Shown: one piece after another, positions 9,271-17,554 of the stretch | Numbering within the stretch: the stretch's first letter is position 1 | Layout: each line of letters starts with the position of its first letter | Assembly (NCBI RefSeq): GCF_001294575.1 | Contig: NZ_CP012676.1 | Location: 3,424,001 to 3,488,000 of the forward strand | Length of the DNA: 64,000 nt | Source: Pseudomonas versuta | GTDB taxonomy: Bacteria; Pseudomonadota; Gammaproteobacteria; Pseudomonadales; Pseudomonadaceae | Reading direction: 5' to 3' | Program-made: the position numbers and the translations under genes | The notes under the pieces: generated by a model | What the model saw: only the letters and a program-made list of their open reading frames with translations | Told to the model about the DNA's origin: nothing | Databases searched by the model: none

Positions 9271-10377
9271 TCAGTCGCGCAGGTCCGACTCATGTATCGG
9301 TTGGTCCCGGTGCGTTGCACGCTGGTACTGGGCCGGCCAGGTTGCCTGCTTGCCTCCCAGGTCGTCGTCGGCGTGCAACGGCCAGTACGGATCACGCAGT
9401 AACTCGCGGGCCAGCAGGATCAAGTCCGCCTGGCCGGTGCGCAGAATATGCTCAGCCTGAGCGGGCTCGGTAATCATGCCTACAGTGCCGGTAGCGATAC
9501 CTGCCTCTTTACGCACACGCTCGGCAAAACGGGTTTGATAACCCGGACCAACAGGGATCTCGGCATTGGCTGCCGTGCCACCTGAAGACACATCAATCAG
9601 GTCGACCCCCAGCGCTTTGAGGCGGCATGCCAGCTCTACAGTTTCATCCGGGTTCCAGCCGTCTTCCACCCAGTCGGTCGCCGAGACCCGCACAAACAAC
9701 GGCAACTCTTCAGGCCACACCTCACGCACGGCCTTGGTCACTTGCAGCACCAGACGAATACGGTTTTCAAACGAGCCGCCGTATTGGTCGCGCCGTTGAT
9801 TGCTCAGAGGGGAAAGGAATTGATGCAGCAGGTAACCATGGGCTGCGTGTATTTCAACCACCGAGAAACCTGCCTCAAGTGCCCGCCTGGCGGCATCGAC
9901 AAAGGCCTGAATGAGGTCATTGATGCAAGCTTCATCCAGTTGCGTCGGCGCAGTGTGCTGAGGGTCAAAGGCTATTGGCGAAGGGCCGACCGGCACCCAG
10001 CCGCCATCCTCCACTTTGACGCTGCCCTGCTTGCCCAGCCAGGGACGGTGGGTGCTGGCCTTGCGCCCGGCGTGCGCCAGCTGAATTCCGGCCGCTGCAC
10101 CCTGGGCCCGAATAAAGCGGGTGATGCGCTGCAAAGGCTCTATCTGTTCATCGCTCCACAACCCCAGATCCTGGGCCGTGATGCGCCCGTCAGGGGTTAC
10201 CGCCACGGCTTCGGAAAAAACCAGGCCGGCGCCGCCAACCGCACGGCTTCCGAGGTGGACCAGATGCCAGTCATTGGCCAGCCCGTCAACGCTGGAGTAT
10301 TGACACATTGGCGAGACCGCAATGCGGTTAAGAAGGGTCAGTTGGCGCAGGGTATAGGGTTCGAGCAGCAGACTCAT
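9271..10377 (-). CDS. NADPH-dependent old yellow enzyme (YqjM/XenA class)
   Basis: FMN enzyme that reduces activated C=C bonds and often nitro compounds with NADPH. The 368 aa form a TIM barrel. The N-terminal SPMCQYSS carries the Cys and Tyr typical of the thermophilic-like YqjM/XenA class. QLAHAGRKAS and the HAAHGYLLHQF substrate-binding histidines follow, and the FMN-phosphate loops lie in the C-terminal third (GTVGMITEP, LILLARELLRDPYWPLHA). It is a single gene following the broken DUF533 locus upstream region. A precise substrate cannot be read from sequence; relatives include XenA and NamA. Confidence 0.88.
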   Translation of the reverse strand: MSLLLEPYTLRQLTLLNRIAVSPMCQYSSVDGLANDWHLVHLGSRAVGGAGLVFSEAVAVTPDGRITAQDLGLWSDEQIEPLQRITRFIRAQGAAAGIQLAHAGRKASTHRPWLGKQGSVKVEDGGWVPVGPSPIAFDPQHTAPTQLDEACINDLIQAFVDAARRALEAGFSVVEIHAAHGYLLHQFLSPLSNQRRDQYGGSFENRIRLVLQVTKAVREVWPEELPLFVRVSATDWVEDGWNPDETVELACRLKALGVDLIDVSSGGTAANAEIPVGPGYQTRFAERVRKEAGIATGTVGMITEPAQAEHILRTGQADLILLARELLRDPYWPLHADDDLGGKQATWPAQYQRATHRDQPIHESDLRD

Positions 10378-10474
10378 GGGTCACCTCTAATGACAGTGGG
10401 CAGGCTCCAGGGAACAAGCGTACCTAGAGCCTAGTCGACAACACTGCAAGAGGTGGGGTTCATCTTTCGTACGG

Positions 10475-10505
10475 CTTGTGGGAGCGGGCTTACCCGCTCC
10501 CACAA
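10475..10505 (+). repeat. REP hairpin (TGTGGGAGC family)
   Basis: A near-perfect inverted repeat with arms CTTGTGGGAGCGGG and CCCGCTCCCACAAG and a three-base loop. It lies between recJ (ending at 10529) and the old yellow enzyme start (10377), both on the minus strand, and can act as a transcript end for recJ. Related hairpins occur near 32197 and 50170. Confidence 0.8.
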
Positions 10506-10528
10506 GGATTAAGGGGGATGACCAAGGC

Positions 10529-12238
10529 TTAACGCGGTTCGATATGGGCAATCATCAGCTGTACGGTTTCGTTGCCGCGAAACTCGTTGAGGTCGAGTTT
10601 GTAGGCTAATTCAACCCAGCGAATGGTCGGGTTCGGCCACACTTCACGGTCGACACCGAAGGCAATACCGTCCAGCTTTACGCTGCCACACTCGGTTTTG
10701 AGCACTACTTTCAAGTGCCGCTCGCCCACAATGCGTTGCTCCACCAACTGAAACACGCCGTGAAACAGTGGCTCGGGGAAGTGCTGCCCCCATGGCCCGG
10801 CATTGCGCAGGGCCCGCGCCAGTTCCAGATGAAACTCTTCTACCGCCAGGCTGCCGTCCGACATCAAGCGGCCGGTCAGGTCTTCTTCGCGCAGTTGACG
10901 CCGCACTTCGGCGTCAAAGGCACTGGAAAATACCGCAAAGTTCGCCTCGGGCAGGGTCAGGCCTGCGGCCATGGCGTGGCCACCGTACTTACTGATCAAT
11001 TCGGGGTGCTGGGCGGCCACCACGCTGAGCGCATCGCGAATATGAAAGCCCGGCACCGAGCGCCCGGAGCCCTTGAGCATGCCGTCACCGGCATCGGCAA
11101 ACGCGAACGTGGGGCGGAAATAACGCTCCTTGAGGCGCGAAGCCAAAATCCCGATTACACCCTGGTGCCAGTCCGGATCGAACAGACACAAACCGAACGG
11201 CATGCTCTCAACCGGCAACTCCTTGAGCTGCGCCAGCGCTTCACGCTGCATGCCCTGCTCAATGGATTTACGGTCCTGGTTCATTTCGTCGAGCTGCGCA
11301 GCCATTTCCCGCGCTGCATTTGCGTCGTCGGTAAGCAAGCATTCGATACCCAGACTCATGTCATCCAGGCGACCGGCAGCATTCAGGCGCGGGCCAAGGA
11401 TAAAGCCAAGATCAGTGGAGGTAATGCGCGAATGGTCACGCTTGGCCACTTCGAGAATGGCCTTGAGCCCCGGCCGCGCACGCCCGGCCCGAATCCGCTC
11501 CAGCCCCTGATGCACCAGGATCCGGTTATTGGCATCCAGCGGCACCACGTCAGCCACGCTGCCCAGGGCTACCAGATCCAGCAGTTCGGCAATGTTTGGC
11601 GCCTTGGTGTTTTGATACCACCCCAGACTGTTCAGGCGCGCGCGCAAAGCGATCAGCACATAGAAGATCACCCCTACCCCCGCCAGCGCCTTGCTCGGAA
11701 ACTCGCAGCCCGGCTGGTTGGGATTGACGATGGCATCAGCCGCCGGCAGCTCGTTGCCCGGCAAGTGGTGGTCGGTGACCAGAACACTCAACCCGGCCGC
11801 TTTCGCCGCAGCCACGCCTTCGACACTGGAAATGCCGTTGTCGACCGTGATCAGCAGCTGTGGCTGACGGGTCAATGCAACTTGAACGATTTCGGGGGTC
11901 AGGCCGTAACCATATTCAAAACGGTTAGGCACCAGGTAATCGACATGGGCCGCGCCCAGCAAACGCAAACCGAGCATGCCAACGGTACTGGCCGTGGCAC
12001 CATCGGCGTCAAAGTCGCCGACAATCAGAATGCGCTGACGCTGTTCAAGTGCCACCACCAGCAGATCCACGGCGGCATCGATACCCTTGAGTTGCTGATA
12101 CGGAATCAGCCGCGCCAGGCTCTTGTCCAGTTCAGCTTGCGACTGCACGCCACGAGCCGCGTACAGGCGCGTCAGCAATGTCGGCATTTCACCCAGAAAA
12201 GGCAGGATTTCAGGCAGTGGACGAGGTTCGATGCGCAT
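10529..12238 (-). CDS. recJ: RecJ, single-stranded-DNA 5'-3' exonuclease
   Basis: Exonuclease of recombination and mismatch repair that degrades single-stranded DNA from the 5' end. The 569 aa have the DHH-family motifs LIVGDFDADG (DFDADG at 75-80) and VTDHH (154-158), the DHHA1 region with GGHAMAAGLTLP, and a C-terminal OB-like segment. The ATG at 12238 gives the family length and starts MRIEPRPLP. A longer frame reaches 12319, but that stretch is part of the repeat upstream. The yaeQ gene precedes it in the same direction with a repeat element between. Confidence 0.95.
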   Translation of the reverse strand: MRIEPRPLPEILPFLGEMPTLLTRLYAARGVQSQAELDKSLARLIPYQQLKGIDAAVDLLVVALEQRQRILIVGDFDADGATASTVGMLGLRLLGAAHVDYLVPNRFEYGYGLTPEIVQVALTRQPQLLITVDNGISSVEGVAAAKAAGLSVLVTDHHLPGNELPAADAIVNPNQPGCEFPSKALAGVGVIFYVLIALRARLNSLGWYQNTKAPNIAELLDLVALGSVADVVPLDANNRILVHQGLERIRAGRARPGLKAILEVAKRDHSRITSTDLGFILGPRLNAAGRLDDMSLGIECLLTDDANAAREMAAQLDEMNQDRKSIEQGMQREALAQLKELPVESMPFGLCLFDPDWHQGVIGILASRLKERYFRPTFAFADAGDGMLKGSGRSVPGFHIRDALSVVAAQHPELISKYGGHAMAAGLTLPEANFAVFSSAFDAEVRRQLREEDLTGRLMSDGSLAVEEFHLELARALRNAGPWGQHFPEPLFHGVFQLVEQRIVGERHLKVVLKTECGSVKLDGIAFGVDREVWPNPTIRWVELAYKLDLNEFRGNETVQLMIAHIEPR

Positions 12239-12289
12239 AAGCTGGATGGGGGCTCTTATTAAAAAATGTACTTGTACAGGTCGCTTGAA

Positions 12290-12406
12290 AACGTAGCGAG
12301 CGAAGGCAAGACAAGGCAAAAGCAGGCGAGGACGCGCAGTTTACGGGGTGTAAATGAGCAGTCCTGGCCTGCTATTAACGCAGTATTGTCGAGCGCAGCA
12401 GTTGTC
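12290..12406. repeat. Nested-palindrome intergenic repeat
   Basis: About 115 bases between recJ and yaeQ form nested complementary arms: GACAA (12310-12314) with TTGTC (12385-12389), AGCAGGC (12321-12327) with GCCTGCT (12367-12373), and TTTAC with GTAAA around 12340-12353. Phrases such as GAGGACGCGCAGTTTAC and CGAGCGCAGCAGTTG recur, as I remember, in many Pseudomonas intergenic regions, so this is likely one member of a dispersed family. No coding frame of note is present. No second copy occurs in this window. Confidence 0.6.
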
Positions 12407-12416
12407 AGGTGATCTG

Positions 12417-12959
12417 TTAACCGCGTTCGCCCTGCAGCCACTGCAACTGGACTTCGTGTTGACCGCGATCGTCGGTCACGAAAATCGTGCCTTCGCTGAT
12501 CATCACGTCCCACTTGATAACGCGTGGCATGTCTTTAGCGAGAACTTCAAGAATCTCTTGCGGAACGGCCGCAATGTTGACGTTTTTCAGGTTTTTGATC
12601 GCCGGGATCACCTTGCCTTCCCATACGCGCAAGCTGCCATAGGCCAGCAAACTGGTGCGTTCAGTACGGCGCGAGCACCAGGTCAGGCGATCGGCATCGG
12701 GCTGACCAACTTCGATCCAGTGCAAAACGCGGTCATCCAGGCTTTTTTCCCACAGCGCCGGCTCGTCTACATCCGAAAGACCACGACCAAAAGACAGCTG
12801 TTCGTTGTACCAGAAGGCGTAGGCCAGAAGACGCACGGTCATGCGCTCTTCAGTTTCAGAAGGGTGACGGGCGATGGTCTGCTTGACGCTTTCATACACC
12901 CCGCGATCGAGATCGGTGAGGTTCAGTTCAAACTTGTATGTCGTGGACGGCTGGGCCAT
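12417..12959 (-). CDS. yaeQ: YaeQ family protein
   Basis: A 180-aa member of the YaeQ family, whose fold resembles PD-(D/E)XK nucleases; its cellular role is not settled. The start ATG at 12959 gives MAQPSTTYKFELNLTDLDRG and matches the family length of about 181. An upstream in-frame ATG at 13007 is less likely. Visible family blocks are HPSETEERMTVRLLAYAF, WIEVGQPDADRLTWCSR and MISEGTIFVTD. It precedes recJ on the same strand, separated by 178 bases that hold a repeat, so co-transcription is uncertain. Confidence 0.9.
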   Translation of the reverse strand: MAQPSTTYKFELNLTDLDRGVYESVKQTIARHPSETEERMTVRLLAYAFWYNEQLSFGRGLSDVDEPALWEKSLDDRVLHWIEVGQPDADRLTWCSRRTERTSLLAYGSLRVWEGKVIPAIKNLKNVNIAAVPQEILEVLAKDMPRVIKWDVMISEGTIFVTDDRGQHEVQLQWLQGERG

Positions 12960-13027
12960 GAACGGGCTTCTTGATACGGAGAAAGGCGCCAAGTCTAACC
13001 GATACACCCCCGCCTGCGCTCAACTCA

Positions 13028-13115
13028 ACTGCAGGAGCGAGCTTGCTCGCGATGCCCGTTGCGCGGATGTTCTGTTGCCATGCAGTGCTGCCATCGCGAA
13101 CAAAGCCACTTGTGC
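13028..13115 (+). repeat. REP element, partly degenerate
   Basis: The left half ACTGCAGGAGCGAGCTTGC TCGCGATG (13028-13053) is a clear REP of the GCAGGAGCGAGC family. The right half around CATCGCGAACAAAGCC (13092-13107) is a decayed partner. It lies in the 238-base divergent region between yaeQ (minus) and the CoA-transferase gene (plus). I see no strong promoter in the rest of that region. Confidence 0.7.
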
Positions 13116-13198
13116 AAACGGGGCAAATGCTCGGATAAGACACCTGCGGCTGCCTATGTTAAAAGGCTCTACTCGCTCGCCCTGGACAAGGACAACCC

Positions 13199-14398
13199 AT
13201 GCCACTTGCAACCAAACCCCTCTCAGGCCTCAAAGTCGTCGAACTGGGCACTCTGATCGCGGGGCCTTTTGCGTCGCGCATTTGTGCCGAATTCGGTGCC
13301 CAGGTGATCAAGGTGGAATCCCCGGACGGCGGAGATCCGCTGCGCAAATGGCGCAAGCTGTACGAGGGGACTTCGCTGTGGTGGTTCGTCCAGGCCCGCA
13401 ACAAAAAATCCCTGACCCTGAATCTCAAGCACCCCGAGGGCATTACCGTGCTCAAGGCATTGCTGGCAGACGCCGATATCCTGATCGAGAACTTTCGACC
13501 CGGGGTGCTGGAAAAACTCGGCCTGGGCTGGGACGTGCTGCATGCCCTGAACCCCAAGCTGGTCATGGTGCGCCTGTCCGGCTTTGGCCAGACAGGCCCG
13601 ATGAAAGACCAGCCCGGGTTTGGTGCCGTCGGTGAGTCCATGGGCGGGCTGCGTTACATCACCGGCTTTGAAGATCGCCCTCCGGTGCGTACCGGCATCT
13701 CGATCGGCGACTCGATTGCCGCATTGTGGGGGGTGATTGGCGCCCTGATGGCGCTGCGGCATCGCGAGGTGAATGGCGGCCAGGGGCAGGTGGTTGACGT
13801 AGCCCTGTACGAAGCGATTTTCGCAATGATGGAAAGCATGGTGCCCGAGTTCGATGTGTTCGGTTTTATTCGCGAACGCACCGGCAATATCATGCCGGGC
13901 ATTACGCCCTCCTCCATTCACACCAGCCTGGATGGCAAGCACGTACAAATCGGGGCCAACGGCGATGCCATCTTCAAACGGTTCATGCAAATCATCGGCC
14001 GCGATGACTTGGCCAATGATCCTGAGCTTGCCGGCAATGATGGCCGCGATGCTCGCCGGGACGAGCTGTACGGGGTGATTGATCGCTGGGTGGCCTCACT
14101 GCCGCTCGAGACCGTGCTCGAGCAACTGAGCACCGCACAAGTCCCCGCCAGCCGCATCTTCTCGGCAGAAGACATGTTCACTGACCCGCAATTTCTCGCC
14201 CGTGAAATGTTTCTTCAAGCCAAACTGCCTGACGGTAAAGACTTCAAGATGCCGGGCATTGTGCCAAGGCTTTCCGACACACCGGGGTCTGCCGACTGGG
14301 TCGGCCCGGAGCTGGGCGCGCACAATCATGAAGTGCTGAACGAGTTGGGGTATGACGCAGCAGCCATCGCCGGGCTCAAGCTGGCGGGGGCTATTTGA
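13199..14398 (+). CDS. CaiB/BaiF class III CoA-transferase
   Basis: Transfers CoA between an acyl-CoA donor and a carboxylic acid through an aspartyl-CoA intermediate. The 399 aa fit the family. Visible blocks are VVELGTLIAGPFASRICAEF near 13-32, ADILIENFRPGVLEKLGLG, and the catalytic aspartate in SIGDSIAALWG (Asp171). The C-terminal domain has GPELGAHNHEVLNELGY. It stands alone on the plus strand, with a solute-binding-like gene 38 bases further on. Nothing nearby identifies the acid; succinyl-CoA:dicarboxylate exchange is a common activity of relatives. Confidence 0.9.
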   Translation: MPLATKPLSGLKVVELGTLIAGPFASRICAEFGAQVIKVESPDGGDPLRKWRKLYEGTSLWWFVQARNKKSLTLNLKHPEGITVLKALLADADILIENFRPGVLEKLGLGWDVLHALNPKLVMVRLSGFGQTGPMKDQPGFGAVGESMGGLRYITGFEDRPPVRTGISIGDSIAALWGVIGALMALRHREVNGGQGQVVDVALYEAIFAMMESMVPEFDVFGFIRERTGNIMPGITPSSIHTSLDGKHVQIGANGDAIFKRFMQIIGRDDLANDPELAGNDGRDARRDELYGVIDRWVASLPLETVLEQLSTAQVPASRIFSAEDMFTDPQFLAREMFLQAKLPDGKDFKMPGIVPRLSDTPGSADWVGPELGAHNHEVLNELGYDAAAIAGLKLAGAI

Positions 14399-14436
14399 CC
14401 GGCTCTTTTTAGTTGCTACGGGAAGAAATCAGCACA

Positions 14437-15375
14437 ATGGCCAATCATGCAAAGTGGCGAGGCATTTGCTCAGGTCTGATCACGTCGGCGTTTGTTCTGT
14501 GGATGCCAGCGGGGCTGGCTGCACCAAAGCTCATCTGGTTGATGCGCGACCTGCCACCCTTGACGGTGCGCGATGGGGCGCAAAAAGGTCAGGGCATCAT
14601 AGACCGGCTGATGCCGGCATTGATGGCAGGCATGCCGCAGTATGAGCATGTGATCTTGCCGGTTAACCGGGCGCGGGCCATCCAGATGCTCGAAGAGACC
14701 TCGCTGGCCTGCGATCCGGCGCTGGTCAGGAATCCCGCTCGCGCCCAGTCAATTGCCTATTCGCGCCCGGTCATCGACTTGCATGGCAATGGCCTGACGA
14801 TTCGACGCGAAAACAAAAAACTGATCGAGCCCTTTATCCACGGCGACTCGGTGGATCTGCAGGCCATGCTCCAAGCTCAAACCTTGAAGCTCGGCGTCAT
14901 CGCCAAACGCAGCTACGGCACATGGATTGATACTCAAGTGTCACAAGGCCCCGCAGACCAGCTCTTTATCCACTACGGCAACGACCCGCTGGGCAGCTTG
15001 CTGCATATGCAGAATGCAGGCCGCGTTCAGGCGCTGCTGGGCTATTGGCCAGAAATTCAATCGAAGGCAAGACAACAAGGGCTCGCATCCGAGTCGCTGA
15101 TCTTTTACCGGATCATCGGTGCCCCCGCTTACCAGCCCATTCACATCGGCTGTTCGAACACGCCTGAAGGTCGTGAAGTCATTCGCCGTGTCAACGCCAT
15201 ACTTGCCAACCGTGAACATCAGGCCCTGAACACCTCAGAGGGAACATGGCTTGAGTTCGGGCAAGTGGATGACGCTCAGACCTCCGGCCCGCCTCAGCCA
15301 CGGGGCAGTGACAAAAAACACGCAAAAAAAACCCCGAGCAGTGGGGAGACAGCTCGGGGTTTAACAAGGTCATGA
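14437..15375 (+). CDS. Periplasmic solute-binding-like protein (TIGR02285-type)
   Basis: A 312-aa protein with an N-terminal signal segment (about residues 9-29, ITSAFVLWMPAGLAAPK) and a body resembling periplasmic binding protein type II, as in extracellular solute-binding proteins of the TIGR02285 type. Ligand and partner are unknown, and no ABC permease is nearby. I chose ATG 14437; a TTG at 14413 is also in frame. The last 30 or so residues are polar and low in complexity (GSDKKHAKKTPSSGETARG). They are encoded by the stem-loop of a terminator that serves the converging gene, so the original stop may have been earlier. Confidence 0.7.
   Translation: MANHAKWRGICSGLITSAFVLWMPAGLAAPKLIWLMRDLPPLTVRDGAQKGQGIIDRLMPALMAGMPQYEHVILPVNRARAIQMLEETSLACDPALVRNPARAQSIAYSRPVIDLHGNGLTIRRENKKLIEPFIHGDSVDLQAMLQAQTLKLGVIAKRSYGTWIDTQVSQGPADQLFIHYGNDPLGSLLHMQNAGRVQALLGYWPEIQSKARQQGLASESLIFYRIIGAPAYQPIHIGCSNTPEGREVIRRVNAILANREHQALNTSEGTWLEFGQVDDAQTSGPPQPRGSDKKHAKKTPSSGETARGLTRS
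15324..15362 (-). terminator. Intrinsic terminator of the lone receiver gene, inside the end of the facing CDS
   Basis: Arms ACCCCGAGC (15331-15339) and GCTCGGGGT (15352-15360) form a 9-bp stem. Read on the minus strand it is followed by eight T, a strong rho-independent terminator for the gene at 15477-15881. On the plus strand only three T follow, so it is weaker there. It lies entirely inside the 3' end of the plus-strand gene 14437-15375. Confidence 0.85.
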
Positions 15376-15476
15376 TGACCCGCTCAACAGGCTGCAAGCA
15401 TCGGAGCAATAAGCTTGATCCTGTTGATGCAAGATCTGACACGGGGAACCTGCTAAAGGTTCCGTCGCTCATGCCC

Positions 15477-15881
15477 TCAAATCGCACTTTGCGCACAGGC
15501 CTGCTGATATGAGTCCAGCAGCAGCCCCAAACCGGTAACGCTCACCGGTTTAGGCAAACATCCCAGGACCTCGAGACCGGCCCTTCGGGCTGCACTTGCC
15601 GCGCTGTTCAGCACATCAGCCTCGCCACCGCCGAGAATAATCAACGCCGGTGCTTCATTCTTGACGGCCAGCTCATGAATCAGCTCCAGCGCGGCGAGCC
15701 CTTCCAGGTGCACATCACAAATGGCTAGATCAATCGCCCCCCGGCTGGCCAGCGAGCAGCGTGCAGACTCAACACTTTCAGCCGTCAGAACGTCAAAAAT
15801 GCGAAAGGCATTCAACATCTGATGCAGCGCCATCAACTGGAAAGGGTTGTCTTCAAGAATCAGAACTTTCAGGGAACGCAT
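15477..15881 (-). CDS. Single-domain response regulator (receiver only)
   Basis: A 134-aa CheY-like receiver with no output domain. The acidic pair is in LILEDNPFQL (residues 7-16), the phospho-acceptor is Asp56 (AICDVHLEG) and the conserved Lys is Lys111 (LPKPVS). At the usual Thr/Ser position after strand 4 the sequence is LIILGGGE, so Gly84 appears to replace it. Two ATGs (15884 and 15881) are adjacent; the second is better spaced from AAAGG. No kinase gene is next to it. It may act as a phosphate sink or by protein binding; the partner is unknown. Confidence 0.85.
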   Translation of the reverse strand: MRSLKVLILEDNPFQLMALHQMLNAFRIFDVLTAESVESARCSLASRGAIDLAICDVHLEGLAALELIHELAVKNEAPALIILGGGEADVLNSAASAARRAGLEVLGCLPKPVSVTGLGLLLDSYQQACAQSAI

Positions 15882-15997
15882 CATGGACCTTTGGAGCATA
15901 ACGCGGGCTTTGCGCGGGGAAAGCGACTCTAGAAGGGTTTACTAAGAATCAATATAGGATGAGTCCTAAAAGCTCGCAGGAAGTTTCTTGCGCACAC

Positions 15998-16022
15998 AAA
16001 AAAGCCCGTCATAGGACGGGCT
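15998..16022 (-). terminator. thrC terminator
   Basis: Stem GCCCGTC (16004-16010) / GACGGGC (16015-16021) with loop ATAG. On the minus strand the stem is followed by six T (15998-16003). It lies 17 bases beyond the thrC stop. Confidence 0.9.
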
Positions 16023-16038
16023 TCAAAACGCGCAAGAT

Positions 16039-17448
16039 TTACAGGGCCTTGCCGCGATTGCCATGCTGGCTGACAAAGGCCTGCACAGCCTTCAAGTCAT
16101 TGGCCAGGACTGTGTAGCGCTCTTCGCGCTCAAACAGATCGGCAAGGTGCGCAGGCAGCTCAAGCGCTTTACCTACACCGGCCTTTTCGACGGCATCAGG
16201 AAACTTGACCGGATGCGCCGTACCCAGAATGACCATCGGGATATCCAGGCTGCGGCGACACTCACGGGCAGCCTTGACACCGATCGCCGTATGCGGATCC
16301 AGCACTTCGCCCGTTTCGGCAAACACCTGGGCAATGGTTTCGCAGGTCTGCTCGTCATCGACTGCCAGCGAATCGAACAAACGGCGCGCTTCGGTCCAGC
16401 GATCGTCTTCGACGCTGAAGTTGCCGGTTTGCTTGAAAGTTTCCATCAGGGCGGCAACTGCCGCGCCATTACGACCGTGCAAATCGAACAGCAGACGCTC
16501 GAAGTTGGAGGACACCATGATGTCCATTGACGGCGACAGGGTCGCGTGCAGCGTGTCCTTGGCGTACTGGTTGCCGCTCATGAAGCGGTGCAGGATGTCA
16601 TTACGGTTGGTGGCAACGATCAACTGATTGATCGGCAAGCCCATGTTGCGCGCCAGGTAGCCGGCAAAAATATCGCCAAAGTTACCGGTAGGCACCGAGA
16701 ACGAAACCGAGCGATGCGGCCCGCCCAACTGCAGGGCCGCATGGAAGTAGTAAACGATCTGGGCCATGATTCGCGCCCAGTTGATCGAGTTCACTGCGAC
16801 CAGACGCGTACCCTTGAGGAAGTCCTGATCAGCAAAGCTGGCCTTGACCATCTCCTGGCAGTCATCGAAGTTGCCTTCGATGGCAATGTTATGGATGTTT
16901 TCGCCGAACAGCGTGGTCATCTGGCGACGCTGTACTTCCGACACCCGGTTATTGGGATGCAGGATAAAGATGTCGACGTTTTCGCAGTGCTTGCAGCCTT
17001 CAATGGCAGCGGACCCGGTATCACCGGAGGTCGCGCCGACAATGACCACGCGCTCGCCACGTTTTTCCAGCACGTAGTCCAGCAGACGCCCGAGCAGTTG
17101 CAGGGCAAAGTCCTTGAACGCCAGCGTAGGACCGTGGAACAGCTCCAGCACCCACTCGTTGCCATTGAGCTGGCGCAGTGGTGCTACCGCTGCGTGGGAA
17201 AACGCGCCGTAGGTCTCTTCGAGAATCTTTTTGAAATCAGCGTCAGGGATGCTGCCGGTGACAAACGGGCGCATAACCCGAAAAGCCAGTTCGTGATACG
17301 GCAAGCCTGCCCAGGAAGCGATTTCCTCCTGGGTGAAGCGCGGCAGGTTTTCCGGTACGTACAAACCGCCATCACTGGCCAGACCGGCCAGCAGGACATC
17401 TTCAAAATTCAGGGCCGGTGCCTGGCCACGGGTGCTGATATAGCGCAT
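16039..17448 (-). CDS. thrC: Threonine synthase
   Basis: Pyridoxal-phosphate enzyme that converts O-phosphohomoserine to threonine, the last step of threonine synthesis. The 469 aa equal the usual Pseudomonas length. The PLP lysine is Lys112 in HGPTLAFKDFALQLLG, and the phosphate loop is GATSGDTGSAAIEG. The ATG at 17448 (MRYISTRGQAPALNF) is preferred; an upstream extension to 17490 lies in the repeat-containing spacer. It follows hom on the same strand after 106 bases and shares the threonine pathway with it. Confidence 0.96.
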   Translation of the reverse strand: MRYISTRGQAPALNFEDVLLAGLASDGGLYVPENLPRFTQEEIASWAGLPYHELAFRVMRPFVTGSIPDADFKKILEETYGAFSHAAVAPLRQLNGNEWVLELFHGPTLAFKDFALQLLGRLLDYVLEKRGERVVIVGATSGDTGSAAIEGCKHCENVDIFILHPNNRVSEVQRRQMTTLFGENIHNIAIEGNFDDCQEMVKASFADQDFLKGTRLVAVNSINWARIMAQIVYYFHAALQLGGPHRSVSFSVPTGNFGDIFAGYLARNMGLPINQLIVATNRNDILHRFMSGNQYAKDTLHATLSPSMDIMVSSNFERLLFDLHGRNGAAVAALMETFKQTGNFSVEDDRWTEARRLFDSLAVDDEQTCETIAQVFAETGEVLDPHTAIGVKAARECRRSLDIPMVILGTAHPVKFPDAVEKAGVGKALELPAHLADLFEREERYTVLANDLKAVQAFVSQHGNRGKAL

Positions 17449-17489
17449 AAGGGCAAACCTTCGGTTTGAGCGGCAGCGGTTCAGCGACA

Positions 17490-17548
17490 AGCTGCAAGTA
17501 AAAGCCGATCGGCGTTAACCTGCAGCGTGAAGCCTGCCGCTTGCAGCT
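17490..17548 (-). repeat. Inverted repeat AGCTGCAAG between hom and thrC
   Basis: AGCTGCAAG (17490-17498) pairs with CTTGCAGCT (17540-17548) across a 41-base loop. It resembles the Pseudomonas repeats built from CAAGCTGCAAGC units. It lies between hom and thrC transcripts and could stabilise mRNA or reduce read-through to thrC. Confidence 0.55.
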
Positions 17549-17554
17549 GCTTAA

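Noticed and set aside
13199..15375. A catabolic cluster made of the CoA-transferase and the binding-protein-like gene
   Set aside because: No permease, dehydrogenase or CoA ligase accompanies them; adjacency alone does not support a pathway.
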